Source of the DNA: Liminaster sp017519885
Lineage (GTDB): Bacteria > Bacteroidota > Bacteroidia > Bacteroidales > UBA3663
NCBI GenBank assembly: GCA_017519885.1
Contig: JAFWRO010000049.1
Coordinates: 1 to 64,000 of the forward strand
Reading direction: 5' to 3'
DNA: 64,000 nt
Below the pieces are notes generated by a model. It did not search any database, had not been told where the DNA came from, and saw only the letters and a program-made list of their open reading frames with translations. This document shows, piece by piece, positions 32,389-40,932 of this stretch. Within the stretch, counting starts at the first letter, position 1. Every line of letters begins with the position of its first letter. Position numbers and translations under genes: made by a program.

Positions 32389-34359
32389 ATGAAACAAGTT
32401 TTACTTTTTGCGCTTGCGCTTACTATGGGCGCTGCAACGGCTAATGCTGGCCAGCAAATCAGTTTCAATCATTCACAGAACCAGAAGCAGGTCATGACCG
32501 AGGCCCAACTTCCCGTTCAAGTCAAGAACTTCCTCAAGAGCGAGGCCGGCAAGGGCTTCACCGCTCAGCAGTTCATCGATGCACTTCGCAACCAGGATGC
32601 TGCCGTCAAGGCTGTCGCTGCCGACGGATCCGCTCCCACGGAGATCCCATTTGTCAACGAAGGATTCAGCAAGATGACTCTTGGCTCAGAGAATGAACCG
32701 GATGCAACTCCTATCGCTGACTTCACCGACCTCACCGAAACTCCAGGCTGGGACGGCTTCCTCTGCTATCAGGCAGGCGGTAATGTCTATACCGGATTCG
32801 ACACCGAAGGCGAAGATGGACCAGGCTATCTGCTTACTCCCGCCATGGATCTTTCTGATGCCAATTACAGCGGTGCCCATCGTGCCATGTTCCGCGTGCG
32901 TGGTGCCAATGCCGCCACTACCGAACCCAAACTCCAGATTTTTGTGCTCGACAATATCGATATGAAGATTCTGTCGGCTGACTCCAAGGACATGAACGGC
33001 CAGGAGTGGATTGACCTGACCTGGGACTTCACCCGTGGCTCAGGCAAGGAGAACATCATGGCATTCAGCTGGCAGGGCTACGTGCTCTTCGACTCAGTGA
33101 GCATCAGTTACCTCGACTATGGCATCGAGACTCCTACCAACGTCAAAGGTGAACTCGTAGATGGTTCCACCATCAAAGCCACTTGGGATGCCGTTAGCAA
33201 TGCTGACCATTATCTCGTCAGCCTCTATCGCCTCCAGGAAGGTTTCGTGGAAGGCTGCACCGAATTGGAAACGAAAGATACACAATATACGTTTGAAAAC
33301 CTTGCCCTCAACTTCTCAACAGGCGGCTACAAGGTCGTTGTAAAGGCAGCCAACGAGGTAGGTGCCACATCTCCCGAACGTTACTGCGACGAAATCTTAG
33401 CGCCCACCGAGACCACTGCTCCTGTTGCACTTGAAGCCACCGACATCACCGCCGATAGTTTCACTGCACATTGGGAACCCTCGACCTTCGCCGATGGATA
33501 CACCGTCGAGGCCATAACCGAAATGGTCGCTGGTGCCGACACCCTTGCAGTCACCCTCTTTGAGCAGGACTTCTCCAACATGACATTTGCCGAGGACGGC
33601 AGTGGACAGGTCATGATGGACAACTGCAACGCGTTCTTCAACCAGAGCGATTGGACTTGTCTCTTTGGTCTCTGCTGGAACCAGGCATTCCTCATCTACA
33701 ACGCCTTAGCTGCTGCGTATGGTTCGGAATATGCTTCTTACCTCCTGTCGCCCGCTTATGACAACCTTAACCTTGGCGAAAACGGCACAGCCACCATTCG
33801 CGTCAGCTTCAAGGGCTATGTTGACCCAGCATCGCTTGACGGCGAGGAAGCCTATCTGATTGTCGGCCTCACCGAGGGCACCAACATCATTGACTACAAG
33901 GCCTTGAATGTCACCACCACAGCACAGGATTATCAGTTGGATATTGCCGGTTTCAAGAATGGCAATAACATCATATTCTATGACTACGACGGAGCATCGG
34001 TTGCCCTTGGTAACCTCAAGTTGGAAGCTTTGCTCACCGAAGGACAGTCGGCCAATGTTGTCTATGCGACTGTCGAGGCTGAGGGCCTCAATGCCAACGA
34101 AGCCGTTGTGCCGTTCCCATACGATATGGCAACCTATCGCGTAACTGCTCACGTCGCCCTTGATGGTGCAAGCCTCACAGCTACGTCAGAGGAGATTCCT
34201 GTGATTCGCGGCATCGACAACCTCGACGGCATCAACGTCCCCGCAGCTCCCGCCCGTCGCTACTTCGACCTTCAGGGCCGTCGCGTCAACGAAGTTCGTG
34301 ATGGTTTCTTCATCATGCAGGATGCCAATGGCAATACGCAGAAGATGCTAATCAAATAA
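32389..34359 (+). CDS. Large exported protein with fibronectin-III-like and jelly-roll domains
   Basis: 656 residues with a signal peptide (to about residue 20). After a propeptide-like stretch (residues 30-85), two domains of choice-of-anchor/jelly-roll type can be seen (DLTETPGWDGFLCYQ...FDSVSISYLDYG, and LFEQDFSNMTF...GNLKLEAL). Between them lie fibronectin-III-like segments (PTNVKGELVDGSTIKATWDA; PVALEATDITADSFTAHWEP). The C-terminus, RRYFDLQGRRVNEVRDGFFI then MQDANGNTQKMLIK, is the short tail common on secreted Prevotella proteins and resembles a sorting signal. No catalytic motif is seen. It starts an operon with the Omp28-like gene 3 bp downstream. Likely a surface or secreted binding protein. 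Confidence 0.7.
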   Translation: MKQVLLFALALTMGAATANAGQQISFNHSQNQKQVMTEAQLPVQVKNFLKSEAGKGFTAQQFIDALRNQDAAVKAVAADGSAPTEIPFVNEGFSKMTLGSENEPDATPIADFTDLTETPGWDGFLCYQAGGNVYTGFDTEGEDGPGYLLTPAMDLSDANYSGAHRAMFRVRGANAATTEPKLQIFVLDNIDMKILSADSKDMNGQEWIDLTWDFTRGSGKENIMAFSWQGYVLFDSVSISYLDYGIETPTNVKGELVDGSTIKATWDAVSNADHYLVSLYRLQEGFVEGCTELETKDTQYTFENLALNFSTGGYKVVVKAANEVGATSPERYCDEILAPTETTAPVALEATDITADSFTAHWEPSTFADGYTVEAITEMVAGADTLAVTLFEQDFSNMTFAEDGSGQVMMDNCNAFFNQSDWTCLFGLCWNQAFLIYNALAAAYGSEYASYLLSPAYDNLNLGENGTATIRVSFKGYVDPASLDGEEAYLIVGLTEGTNIIDYKALNVTTTAQDYQLDIAGFKNGNNIIFYDYDGASVALGNLKLEALLTEGQSANVVYATVEAEGLNANEAVVPFPYDMATYRVTAHVALDGASLTATSEEIPVIRGIDNLDGINVPAAPARRYFDLQGRRVNEVRDGFFIMQDANGNTQKMLIK

Positions 34360-34362
34360 TCT

Positions 34363-36123
34363 ATGATCCGAAGGTTATTTCTGACCCTATTTCTTGTTCT
34401 GGGCTTCGCTTTCACCGAGGCCCAGAACTCTTCGCTTTATCTAAGCTACTGCGATGGCAAACTTGCCGAAGCGGGAGCCAGTCGCCAGGGTGTAGGAGTC
34501 ACCGTGTCGGCTGCCGTAGGCTTTCCCGCTGACGGCTTGGCACAATATGCCGGTGTCGAACTCACTACGCTCCGCATCGGTCTCTGCACAATCAACGCCG
34601 ACATGAATGGCCTGACGGCATGGGTGCGCAGCAGCCTGTCGGGCGAAGTCATTGCCGAAGTCGCCTTGGAGTCCTTCCAATCAGGCTGGAACGAGGTGAA
34701 ACTCCCCACCCCTATCTCCATCGACGGCAAGCAAGACCTTTATCTCGGCTTCAGTTATCAGCAGGCACGTAGTGTCAAGTGCCTCAGCTTCGTCGGCGAG
34801 ACCAACGCCCAAGGGGCCTGGATCGGACGCAACGGCGAGTGGGAAGATTGGAGCACTCGCCAACTCGGTTCGCTCAGCATCGAAGGCATCATCGAAGGCG
34901 AAGGCCTGCCGCAATACAATCTCAGTGTGCTCGATATGAAGCTGCTGCACGGTGAGATTGTGCGCGACGACAGTCTCCGTTTCGAAGCCACGGTCAAGAA
35001 TGTCGCCTCGCAGCCAGTCTGCAGCCTACGCTTCAACTATGACCTTGCCGATGGTTTGCAGACAGGTTCCATCGAGGTGGAACAAACGCTCCAGCCGCGC
35101 GAAGAGGCAACCATCCTCTTTGGCATCCCCACCAAAGGCATTCCCGCTGGCATCAATCATCCCGTCGATGTCTGCCTGTTGTTGCCCGATGGTTCTGACG
35201 ACGAGGACATGACCGATAATCGTTGTCATTTCGACTATGCCACCTACGAACAGGGTTCCGACTTCGTTCATCGTGCTTTGCTCGAAGAGTTCACCACCGA
35301 AGTCTGCGTCAACTGTCCTTCGGGTGCCCAGCGCATCGAGGCAGCCCTCGACTATGGTTATCATGACCGCATTATCATGGCTACCCACCATGCCGGTTAT
35401 CACACCGACTGGCTCACCCTCCCCTCCGACGTGGACTACTGCTGGTTCTACAACGAGGGAGGCTCTACTTCGGCGCCTGCTACGATGCTCGACCGCACAT
35501 TGACGGGGTACGACAAGGATTTCTCGCCGGTGTTCAACCCACCGCAGTCGCAGAAACTCTGTGAACGCTTCGACATTGCACTAGCACGTCCTGCATTGGT
35601 TGATGTCAAGGCTACATTGAAGTATGATGAAGCCCTTCGCCAGGTCACCATCAATATAGAGGGCGAACGTCTCGACGCCTTCCTGCATCAGTGTCCCGAA
35701 GCGCGCATCACCGTTTTTGCTCTCATCGACAGCATACAAGCCCATGACCAGACGGGTGCTGGACAAGGTTATTACCACCGTCACGTGACGCGTGACGTCC
35801 TCACTGACGTGTGGGGCGACGTAATTGTTTGGGATGGCAATACTTTCTCCACCTCTTACGTTTGGACCATCCCCGAGGAACTACGCGAAGAGAAGATGGA
35901 AGTCGTGGCCTTCGTTCATCGATACGATGCCGACGACCCGACCAATTGCTGTGTATTCAACACCACCCGAGCCTTGCTCTCCGACCCATCGACAGAAGGC
36001 ATCGATATCGTCCGTGCGGACAATGCTTCTACTTCGGCTCCTCTCATCAACCTGATGGGGCAAAAGGTGGACAATGCTTGGCGCGGCTTCGTCATCTCGG
36101 GCGGCAGGTTAATCATGCGGTAA
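34363..36123 (+). CDS. Omp28-related exported protein with thioredoxin-like CxxC region
   Basis: 586 residues with a signal peptide (ending FTEAQ). The N-terminal part is a beta-rich domain of the same kind as in the upstream gene. Residues about 305-400 contain LLEEFTTEVCVNCPSGAQRI and MATHHAGYHTDWL, the Omp28-type thioredoxin-like fold with a CxxC pair. The C-terminus (LINLMGQKVDNAWRGFVISG then GRLIMR) is a short sorting-like tail similar to the neighbour's. It starts 3 bp after the stop of the preceding gene, so the two are almost certainly cotranscribed. Role unknown; Omp28-like proteins are outer-membrane or surface proteins in Porphyromonas and relatives. Confidence 0.7.
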   Translation: MIRRLFLTLFLVLGFAFTEAQNSSLYLSYCDGKLAEAGASRQGVGVTVSAAVGFPADGLAQYAGVELTTLRIGLCTINADMNGLTAWVRSSLSGEVIAEVALESFQSGWNEVKLPTPISIDGKQDLYLGFSYQQARSVKCLSFVGETNAQGAWIGRNGEWEDWSTRQLGSLSIEGIIEGEGLPQYNLSVLDMKLLHGEIVRDDSLRFEATVKNVASQPVCSLRFNYDLADGLQTGSIEVEQTLQPREEATILFGIPTKGIPAGINHPVDVCLLLPDGSDDEDMTDNRCHFDYATYEQGSDFVHRALLEEFTTEVCVNCPSGAQRIEAALDYGYHDRIIMATHHAGYHTDWLTLPSDVDYCWFYNEGGSTSAPATMLDRTLTGYDKDFSPVFNPPQSQKLCERFDIALARPALVDVKATLKYDEALRQVTINIEGERLDAFLHQCPEARITVFALIDSIQAHDQTGAGQGYYHRHVTRDVLTDVWGDVIVWDGNTFSTSYVWTIPEELREEKMEVVAFVHRYDADDPTNCCVFNTTRALLSDPSTEGIDIVRADNASTSAPLINLMGQKVDNAWRGFVISGGRLIMR

Positions 36124-36164
36124 GCCTCGTCTGTCTCGTCAAACATTGGACGAATAAAAATAAA

Positions 36165-36196
36165 TCAGCCCCAACCTCGAAAGAGATTGGGGCTGA
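36165..36196. terminator. Bidirectional terminator hairpin
   Basis: Perfect 10-bp stem TCAGCCCCAA/TTGGGGCTGA with a 12-nt loop, A-rich on one side and T-rich on the other. It lies between the convergent Omp28-like and ribbon-helix-helix genes. Confidence 0.8.
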
Positions 36197-36226
36197 CTGT
36201 TTATGTATTGGGGACAATTAACGTGT

Positions 36227-36427
36227 TCACGCCTCTTCAGGCGGATCGATAGGCTTGGGTTTAGGCTTCTTCATACGTCCACTTTTGCGGAGTGCTTCGG
36301 CCAATATCCACTGAATCTGCCCGTTGACAGACCTGAACTCATCAGCAGCCCATGCCTCGATAGCATCCATAGTGGCGCCATCGACACGAAGCACGAAACT
36401 TTTGGTGGTAGATTCTTTTTTGGCCAT
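36227..36427 (-). CDS. Small Arc/CopG-type ribbon-helix-helix protein
   Basis: 66 residues. TKSFVLRVDGATMDAIEAWA followed by DEFRSVNGQIQWILAEALRK is the ribbon-helix-helix fold: a short beta strand, then two helices with the SVNGQIQWIL second helix. The tail is Lys/Pro-rich (GRMKKPKPKPIDPPEEA). Such proteins are DNA-binding dimers and are often antitoxins, but no toxin gene sits next to it. The ATG is preceded by a 9-bp repeat tract instead of normal leader sequence. It is probably transcribed with the PH-domain gene upstream. Confidence 0.75.
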   Translation of the reverse strand: MAKKESTTKSFVLRVDGATMDAIEAWAADEFRSVNGQIQWILAEALRKSGRMKKPKPKPIDPPEEA

Positions 36428-36434
36428 TGCGAGG

Positions 36435-36477
36435 TTTGAAGTTTGAAGGGTTTGAGGAGTTTGAAAGGTTTGAAGGG
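36435..36477. repeat. About five 9-bp repeats (TTTGAAGGG-type) between two genes
   Basis: TTTGAAGGG-type units fill the gap between the PH-domain stop and the ATG of the ribbon-helix-helix gene. On the minus strand this is the CCCTTCAAA unit seen inside the genes at 3435 and 28846. It covers the region where a leader or ribosome site for the small gene would be. Confidence 0.8.
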
Positions 36478-36897
36478 TTAAATCAGCAATCTCTCGTCAA
36501 TCTGCACCTTCGGATTAATCTTGCGCAGCTCGTCGAGGAAATCCTCTTGATAGCGGGGCGAAATCACCACGGCATTGCCATCGCTGAAATCCAGACGGAT
36601 GCGCTTCAAGGAAGAGGCGGGAGCGCTCAGGATGGTTCTTGTAGGAACAACAGACACCAGTTTTGTGAGGTCGTACTTGTCAGTGAAGATGCTGAGCACC
36701 GTCACCTTGAGCGTCGTGCCATCAATCGTATATTTGATGGCATAGAGCAGGTAAAACATCGGCACAGCCACAAGACACAACGATATCAGCATTCGCCAGC
36801 CGCCCTCTCCTAAGATACCGGGCAGGAAACACACCAGCAGAACCACGATGATGAATACCACCAGTCCCACACTGATTCTTGTTCGATAGGTTTTCAT
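36478..36897 (-). CDS. Membrane protein with bacterial PH domain
   Basis: 139 residues. Two transmembrane helices come first (about 9-30, VGLVVFIIVVLLVCFLPGIL, and 37-54). A soluble domain follows: KYTIDGTTLKVTVLSIFTDK, YDLTKLVSVVPTRTILSAPA, ISPRYQEDFLDELRKINPKV. This matches the small bacterial PH-like domain found after two helices in many Bacteroidales membrane proteins. Function is not known. It is likely in one unit with the ribbon-helix-helix gene downstream; 24 bp separate it from the hydrolase gene upstream. Confidence 0.75.
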   Translation of the reverse strand: MKTYRTRISVGLVVFIIVVLLVCFLPGILGEGGWRMLISLCLVAVPMFYLLYAIKYTIDGTTLKVTVLSIFTDKYDLTKLVSVVPTRTILSAPASSLKRIRLDFSDGNAVVISPRYQEDFLDELRKINPKVQIDERLLI

Positions 36898-36921
36898 AAT
36901 TTTAATGATCTTTTTAGCAAA

Positions 36922-38163
36922 TCATAATCCGTTAATCCACGTAGCGATATCCCCAAGAACTTCCTCGCTGATTGTTTCCTCGATGCCGGCATATTCCGTG
37001 GGCAAGCCCGTAGTGCAATGCTGGAAGAGATGATTCAAGCCGGGAAATTCCTTCACAAGATTCTTCTTGTTCTTCGGCAATGCCATCTCGATACCCTTGA
37101 GGTTGAGCGACGAAACCACTTGTACGTCCTTATCGCCATTGATGGCCAGGACCGGGCAGCGGGTGCCCTGAATGTCAGGGATGGGGTCGTAGTCGAGGAA
37201 ATAATTGAGCCAAGGAGAATTCAATTGGGCCACCTGGGCTCGATATTGGGCCACATTGACTTGCATAGGCACACCCATGAGTTCGTAAGTGCGGTTTGCC
37301 TGTGCTGTCAAAGCAGTATCGCCTTTGGCACCAACACCAGCCATACTGATGATGAAATCGACTTTCTGCTTAGCACCAAGCATGAAGGCAACCGAGCCAC
37401 CTTCGCTATGACCAAGCACACCAACCTTACTGAATCGCTTCAGCCCGCGCAGCATTTCGATGCCCGCCAAGGCATCTTCGGCAAAGTCCTGCGTAGTGGC
37501 TCCCTTCATGTCGCCCGTCGATTGGCCGACGCCACGGTCGTCGAAACGCAGCGAGGCTACGCCGTGCCTGGCCAGATAGTCGGCAATGACAAGAAAGGGC
37601 TTGTGGTCGAAGACCTCTTCGTCGCGATTCTCAGCACCACTGCCCGTTACCATTATCAGCACAGGGACCTTATCACCCTCCTTGTATCCTTCGGGATAGA
37701 CCAGCGTACCCGAGAAGGTGGCATGAGCCTCCTCATTGGTGAAGTTCACCTCCTCCGTCCTGTAAGGATAGGGGTCGGTGGGATGCTGCGGACGTCGGCG
37801 CGTCACCTCACCAGGCTTCAGAGAGAGGGGCAGCGAGAATCCATTCTGCTGGAAGGTGCCTTTCAGCACGCCAGCTTCCAGCTTTCCCGCGTAGGTCATG
37901 CCAATGCTTGGCACGGCAATGTTCACCGAGTCAGCCGAGATGAAATTCAGCGTGGCAGGAATTCCTTTGGCACTCTGGTCGGGGCTGTCCATGGTGCAGA
38001 CGTCCTTTCCACTGGCATCCTTATCGAAATGCAGCACGATTGTCAACTTCTGAGCACCGAGGTCCAATTGCCCCGTCCATGGTCCCGAGATCTGCTGGCC
38101 GAAACTCTGCGTAGCGGCAAGCGCCATCACGCCGAGCATCATTAATCCTTCAAGTCTTTTCAT
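36922..38163 (-). CDS. Exported alpha/beta-hydrolase (dienelactone/lysophospholipase-like)
   Basis: 413 residues using the ATG at 38163, with a signal peptide (ALAATQSFGQ). An N-terminal beta domain (GPWTGQLDLGAQKLTIVLHF to about residue 110) precedes an alpha/beta-hydrolase fold. Its nucleophile elbow is VLGHSEGGS, the Asp is probably in LAINGDKDVQ and the His in FPGLNHLFQ. Similar Bacteroidales proteins are annotated as alpha/beta hydrolases of unknown substrate. A perfect 20-bp palindrome lies 37 bp upstream of its start, between it and the SPFH gene, so expression may be partly separated from SPFH. An ATG at 38169 is an equally possible start. Confidence 0.8.
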   Translation of the reverse strand: MKRLEGLMMLGVMALAATQSFGQQISGPWTGQLDLGAQKLTIVLHFDKDASGKDVCTMDSPDQSAKGIPATLNFISADSVNIAVPSIGMTYAGKLEAGVLKGTFQQNGFSLPLSLKPGEVTRRRPQHPTDPYPYRTEEVNFTNEEAHATFSGTLVYPEGYKEGDKVPVLIMVTGSGAENRDEEVFDHKPFLVIADYLARHGVASLRFDDRGVGQSTGDMKGATTQDFAEDALAGIEMLRGLKRFSKVGVLGHSEGGSVAFMLGAKQKVDFIISMAGVGAKGDTALTAQANRTYELMGVPMQVNVAQYRAQVAQLNSPWLNYFLDYDPIPDIQGTRCPVLAINGDKDVQVVSSLNLKGIEMALPKNKKNLVKEFPGLNHLFQHCTTGLPTEYAGIEETISEEVLGDIATWINGL

Positions 38164-38199
38164 AATCATTCGAATCCTTTTTGCCCTCTTGTTTACGAT

Positions 38200-38219
38200 A
38201 GCAGCCAAGCTTGGCTGCT
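38200..38219. terminator. Perfect 20-bp palindrome between SPFH and hydrolase genes
   Basis: AGCAGCCAAGCTTGGCTGCT, a perfect dyad that could fold as a strong hairpin with a minimal loop. It lies 38 bp after the SPFH stop and 36 bp before the hydrolase start. It may be a terminator or attenuator, or an operator for the hydrolase gene. Confidence 0.45.
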
Positions 38220-38257
38220 TATCTTAACGACTGAACCCCTCTTAGCGCGCAAGCGCC

Positions 38258-39196
38258 TTAGTGGTTCAGCGTCCCCGAATTGATGACTGGCTGAGCAGGC
38301 TCATCGCCGCAAAGAACCACGAGCAGGTTGCCGACCAAAGCGGCCTTCTTCTCATCATCAAGTTCCACGATTTCCTCGTCCGAAAGTTTGTCGAGCGCCA
38401 TCTTTACCATCGAAACGGCACCTTCAACAATCTTCTCACGGGCAGTGATGATGGCAGCCGCCTGCTGACGACGCAGCATCACGGCAGCAATCTCGGGAGC
38501 GTAGGCCAGATAGTTGATGCGAGCCTCAGTCACTTCTAAGCCAGCCATCTCCAGACGTTCGTTGAGTTTGCGAAGCAGTACGTCATTGACTTCCTCGCTA
38601 CCACTGCGCAATGTCACCTCGTGGGTGTCGTCGCCATCGTTGTCGTAGGCATACATACCGGCCACCTGACGCAGGGCCGAATCGCTCTGCACGGCCACGA
38701 AGCGTTCGAACTTGTTCATTCTCAGTCCGGCGGCGCCGCCCACGGTCGAGGCATTGGCTACGTCGGTGTCGATGTCGAAGATAGCCTTGTAGGTGTCCTT
38801 CAGTCGCCACACAACCACCAGGCCGATCATCACGGGGTTACCCGCCTTGTCGTTCACCTTGATGGGGTCGGCATTGAAGTTGCGTGCGCGCAACGACACC
38901 TTCTTCACGCTCATGAAAGGATTGATCCAGTAGAAGCCCGTCTTGCGGAACGTGCCCACATACTTGCCGAAGAACGTCAGCACCTTGGCCTCGTTGGGTT
39001 CCTGCATTGAAAAACCGCAACAGCCGATGATGATACATATCAGAAGGATGACAGCAGGAAGCATATACCATCCATTCTCATAGGTGATGGTCAAAGCAAT
39101 GAAATAGAACATGCCAAAGACCATGGCCAACACCAGGAACAGCATAATAAAACCGTTCATCGAACCACCCTTGAACTCATACTCTTTACTTTCCAT
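38258..39196 (-). CDS. SPFH/Band 7 (prohibitin-like) membrane protein
   Basis: 312 residues. Two N-terminal transmembrane helices (about 15-38 and 43-61), then CCGFSMQEPNEAKVLTFFGK and VGTFRKTGFYWINPFM, the typical start of an SPFH domain. VVVWRLKDTYKAIFDIDT and LNERLEMAGLEVTEARINYL continue it, followed by the Ala/Gln-rich helix AAVMLRRQQAAAIITAREKI. SPFH proteins form large membrane-bound cages and organise membrane microdomains or control proteases. No NfeD-type protease partner is visible next to it. It is upstream of the alpha/beta hydrolase on the same strand. Confidence 0.88.
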   Translation of the reverse strand: MESKEYEFKGGSMNGFIMLFLVLAMVFGMFYFIALTITYENGWYMLPAVILLICIIIGCCGFSMQEPNEAKVLTFFGKYVGTFRKTGFYWINPFMSVKKVSLRARNFNADPIKVNDKAGNPVMIGLVVVWRLKDTYKAIFDIDTDVANASTVGGAAGLRMNKFERFVAVQSDSALRQVAGMYAYDNDGDDTHEVTLRSGSEEVNDVLLRKLNERLEMAGLEVTEARINYLAYAPEIAAVMLRRQQAAAIITAREKIVEGAVSMVKMALDKLSDEEIVELDDEKKAALVGNLLVVLCGDEPAQPVINSGTLNH

Positions 39197-39395
39197 AATT
39201 ACTGATATTTAGAAGTTTTACCAAGAAGAATAATGATATTATTTTGATATCACATTGCAAAGAAACGGATTTCCTCTTTTCGCGCCAAATTTTTACTCGA
39301 ATATTTTCTATTTTGGCGCAAATTAATCACAGATTGACACCCACAGTTCGCAAAACAAGGACCCATATTTCGACTATTCCCCGGCACGAAACGCT

Positions 39396-39434
39396 AAGAG
39401 AGCGGTGACAAACCTTGCTCGTCACCGCTCTCTT
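39396..39434 (-). terminator. Terminator hairpin after the DUF2007 gene
   Basis: Perfect 14-bp stem AAGAGAGCGGTGAC/GTCACCGCTCTCTT with an 11-nt loop, 16 bp after the DUF2007 stop on the minus strand. The rest of 39197-39395 is AT-rich with no gene seen. Confidence 0.75.
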
Positions 39435-39450
39435 ATCAATTACTTGTTTC

Positions 39451-39744
39451 TTACTCTTCGTCCTCTTCCATTTTCTCAAGAGGAGGAGCTTCTTCGGCTG
39501 CTTTCTCGAAGGCTGCTTCCGAAGCGGCATCGTGACTGGTCTCAAGGGCCTTCCGGGCCTCTTCGAGCATACTTTCGAAGACATAGATCCTCACGCCGCC
39601 AATGGTGTCGGGCCCTTGGAACGACCACATGGCAACATGCTTGTGATCGACAATCATGCAAGGAATGCCGGCACCATCGAGTACACTCTTGATGACATCC
39701 GCTTCGAAAGATGTGCCGCAATTGGTCAATAATACGGTTTCCAT
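39451..39744 (-). CDS. DUF2007-type small protein
   Basis: 97 residues. METVLLTNCGTSFEADVIKS then VLDGAGIPCMIVDHKHV is the ferredoxin-like fold of the DUF2007 family (putative signal-transducing proteins), where the pattern of residues FEAxxIKxxLxxxGIPxxI is conserved. The tail is very acidic (EEAPPLEKMEEDEE). It is cytoplasmic and its role is unknown. It sits 12 bp downstream of the exported propeller-like gene and may be cotranscribed with it; a strong hairpin follows. Confidence 0.8.
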   Translation of the reverse strand: METVLLTNCGTSFEADVIKSVLDGAGIPCMIVDHKHVAMWSFQGPDTIGGVRIYVFESMLEEARKALETSHDAASEAAFEKAAEEAPPLEKMEEDEE

Positions 39745-39756
39745 AGTTTTAGTATT

Positions 39757-40437
39757 TTACATATAAATCGCCGAGTTTCCTTTCTGATCTCCGATGAAAT
39801 AGGCTCCCTCTGGCGTAAATTTGATGACTGTAACGTCGAATGTGGCTTCGCGCAATGCATCCTTTAACTTCTGGCTGACGTTGCCGAGATACATGTATCC
39901 ACGTTCGAAAGCAAGGATCATGCCCTCGTTGTTGATTTGGGCAAAACGCAGGGTGCCATGCTTGGCACTGCCATCGCTCACCCAGTCCTCCATCCTACTG
40001 AACGAAGAACGCACCTGGCCATTGTCATAGACTACAATCCAATCACTATGGTCGTTGAAGGTCACCGACTTGATGGTATGACGATCGGCAATCAGTTCAT
40101 AGAGGCAACTTTTGAGCATTGCAGGAATCTTATGCCAACGCATCAAGCCATCGCCATAACTGATGAACCAGCGTCCTTTTTCGCTGAGTTGGATATCGTT
40201 GATGTAATAGGCGCTGTCGTTCAGATTGTCGATCTGCTTGGCCAGATTGGTGGGAATGCGGTCGTAGGCGCACTTGTTGGTGCCGACGAAGGCGATGTCT
40301 CCTCCCTTGTCGGTGATGGCCACATTGCGACAAGTTTCCCACTTGTCGATACAGTTCTTGATATAAAAACGATCGCGCGCATTGCAGAACACGATGCTGG
40401 TAAATGCCACAACAAAAAGAAGCAATATACGTTTCAT
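39757..40437 (-). CDS. Hypothetical exported protein, beta-propeller-like
   Basis: 226 residues from the ATG at 40437, which starts a clean signal peptide (MKRILLLFVVAFTSIVFCNA). The mature part shows several blade-like repeats in which a strand ends in a turn and the next begins with an aromatic: RNVAITDKGGDIAFVG, DIQLSEKGRWFISYGDG, SVTFNDHSDWIVVYDNG, FAQINNEGMILAFERG, VIKFTPEGAYFIGDQKG. This looks like a WD40-type propeller of five or so blades, small for a closed propeller. No function can be assigned. Confidence 0.6.
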   Translation of the reverse strand: MKRILLLFVVAFTSIVFCNARDRFYIKNCIDKWETCRNVAITDKGGDIAFVGTNKCAYDRIPTNLAKQIDNLNDSAYYINDIQLSEKGRWFISYGDGLMRWHKIPAMLKSCLYELIADRHTIKSVTFNDHSDWIVVYDNGQVRSSFSRMEDWVSDGSAKHGTLRFAQINNEGMILAFERGYMYLGNVSQKLKDALREATFDVTVIKFTPEGAYFIGDQKGNSAIYM

Positions 40438-40508
40438 ATTTAAATAGGTATTATGTTTCGTCTGCAAATGTGCGCATAAATTGTGAATCTTCCAAATTTT
40501 TGAACCTA

Positions 40509-40533
40509 AAAATCGTTATAGGGCCCCGATTTT
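40509..40533 (-). terminator. Weak hairpin after the GntR gene
   Basis: AAAATCG/CGATTTT stem around a GC-rich loop, followed on the minus strand by a short T run, 28 bp after the GntR stop. Plausible end of the ABC operon. Confidence 0.35.
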
Positions 40534-40560
40534 ATGTTTTTTTCACCAACATTCGCCTTC

Positions 40561-40932
40561 TCACCCGCCCTGATTGGCCGCTTCTTCATTCCAGAACTGC
40601 GTGATTTCGTCGAGCGTAATACCTAGCAGACGTGCCTGCCGGAACACCTCGGGCAGACGCTGCTGCATAAACTCGCGCTTGTGCGCCCTCAAGATGCGCT
40701 GTCGGGCATTGGGACTGACAAAATAGCCGATGCCGCGCTTCTGATAGACGATCTCTTCGCGCTGCAACAGCTCCATGGCGCGCAGGATGGTGTTGTAGTT
40801 CACCTCGAAGGTCTCGGCCAGATCACGCACGCTCGGGATGCGGTCCTCGCTGTGGTATTTTCCTTCGAGTATCTCTTCGCATATCTGATAGGCCAGTTTG
40901 CCGAAGATGGTTTTCTCTTGCGACGAAATCAT
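40561..40932 (-). CDS. YtrA-type GntR transcriptional repressor
   Basis: 123 residues from the ATG at 40932, which overlaps the stop of the upstream membrane protein gene (ATGA). It has the GntR winged helix: IFGKLAYQICEEILEGKYHS, EDRIPSVRDLAETFEVNYNT, ILRAMELLQREEIVYQKRGI, GYFVSPNARQRI. Only about 45 residues follow the HTH, so there is no large effector domain; this is the short YtrA subfamily that controls its own ABC transporter operon. A matching operator (GTGTCATA-N6-TATGACAC) lies at the operon promoter. The gene is last in its operon, whereas YtrA genes are usually first. Confidence 0.88.
   Translation of the reverse strand: MISSQEKTIFGKLAYQICEEILEGKYHSEDRIPSVRDLAETFEVNYNTILRAMELLQREEIVYQKRGIGYFVSPNARQRILRAHKREFMQQRLPEVFRQARLLGITLDEITQFWNEEAANQGG

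Noticed and set aside
36227..36427. Antitoxin of a toxin-antitoxin pair
   Set aside because: The fold fits, but the neighbours are a PH-domain protein and an Omp28-like protein; no toxin-like gene is adjacent.
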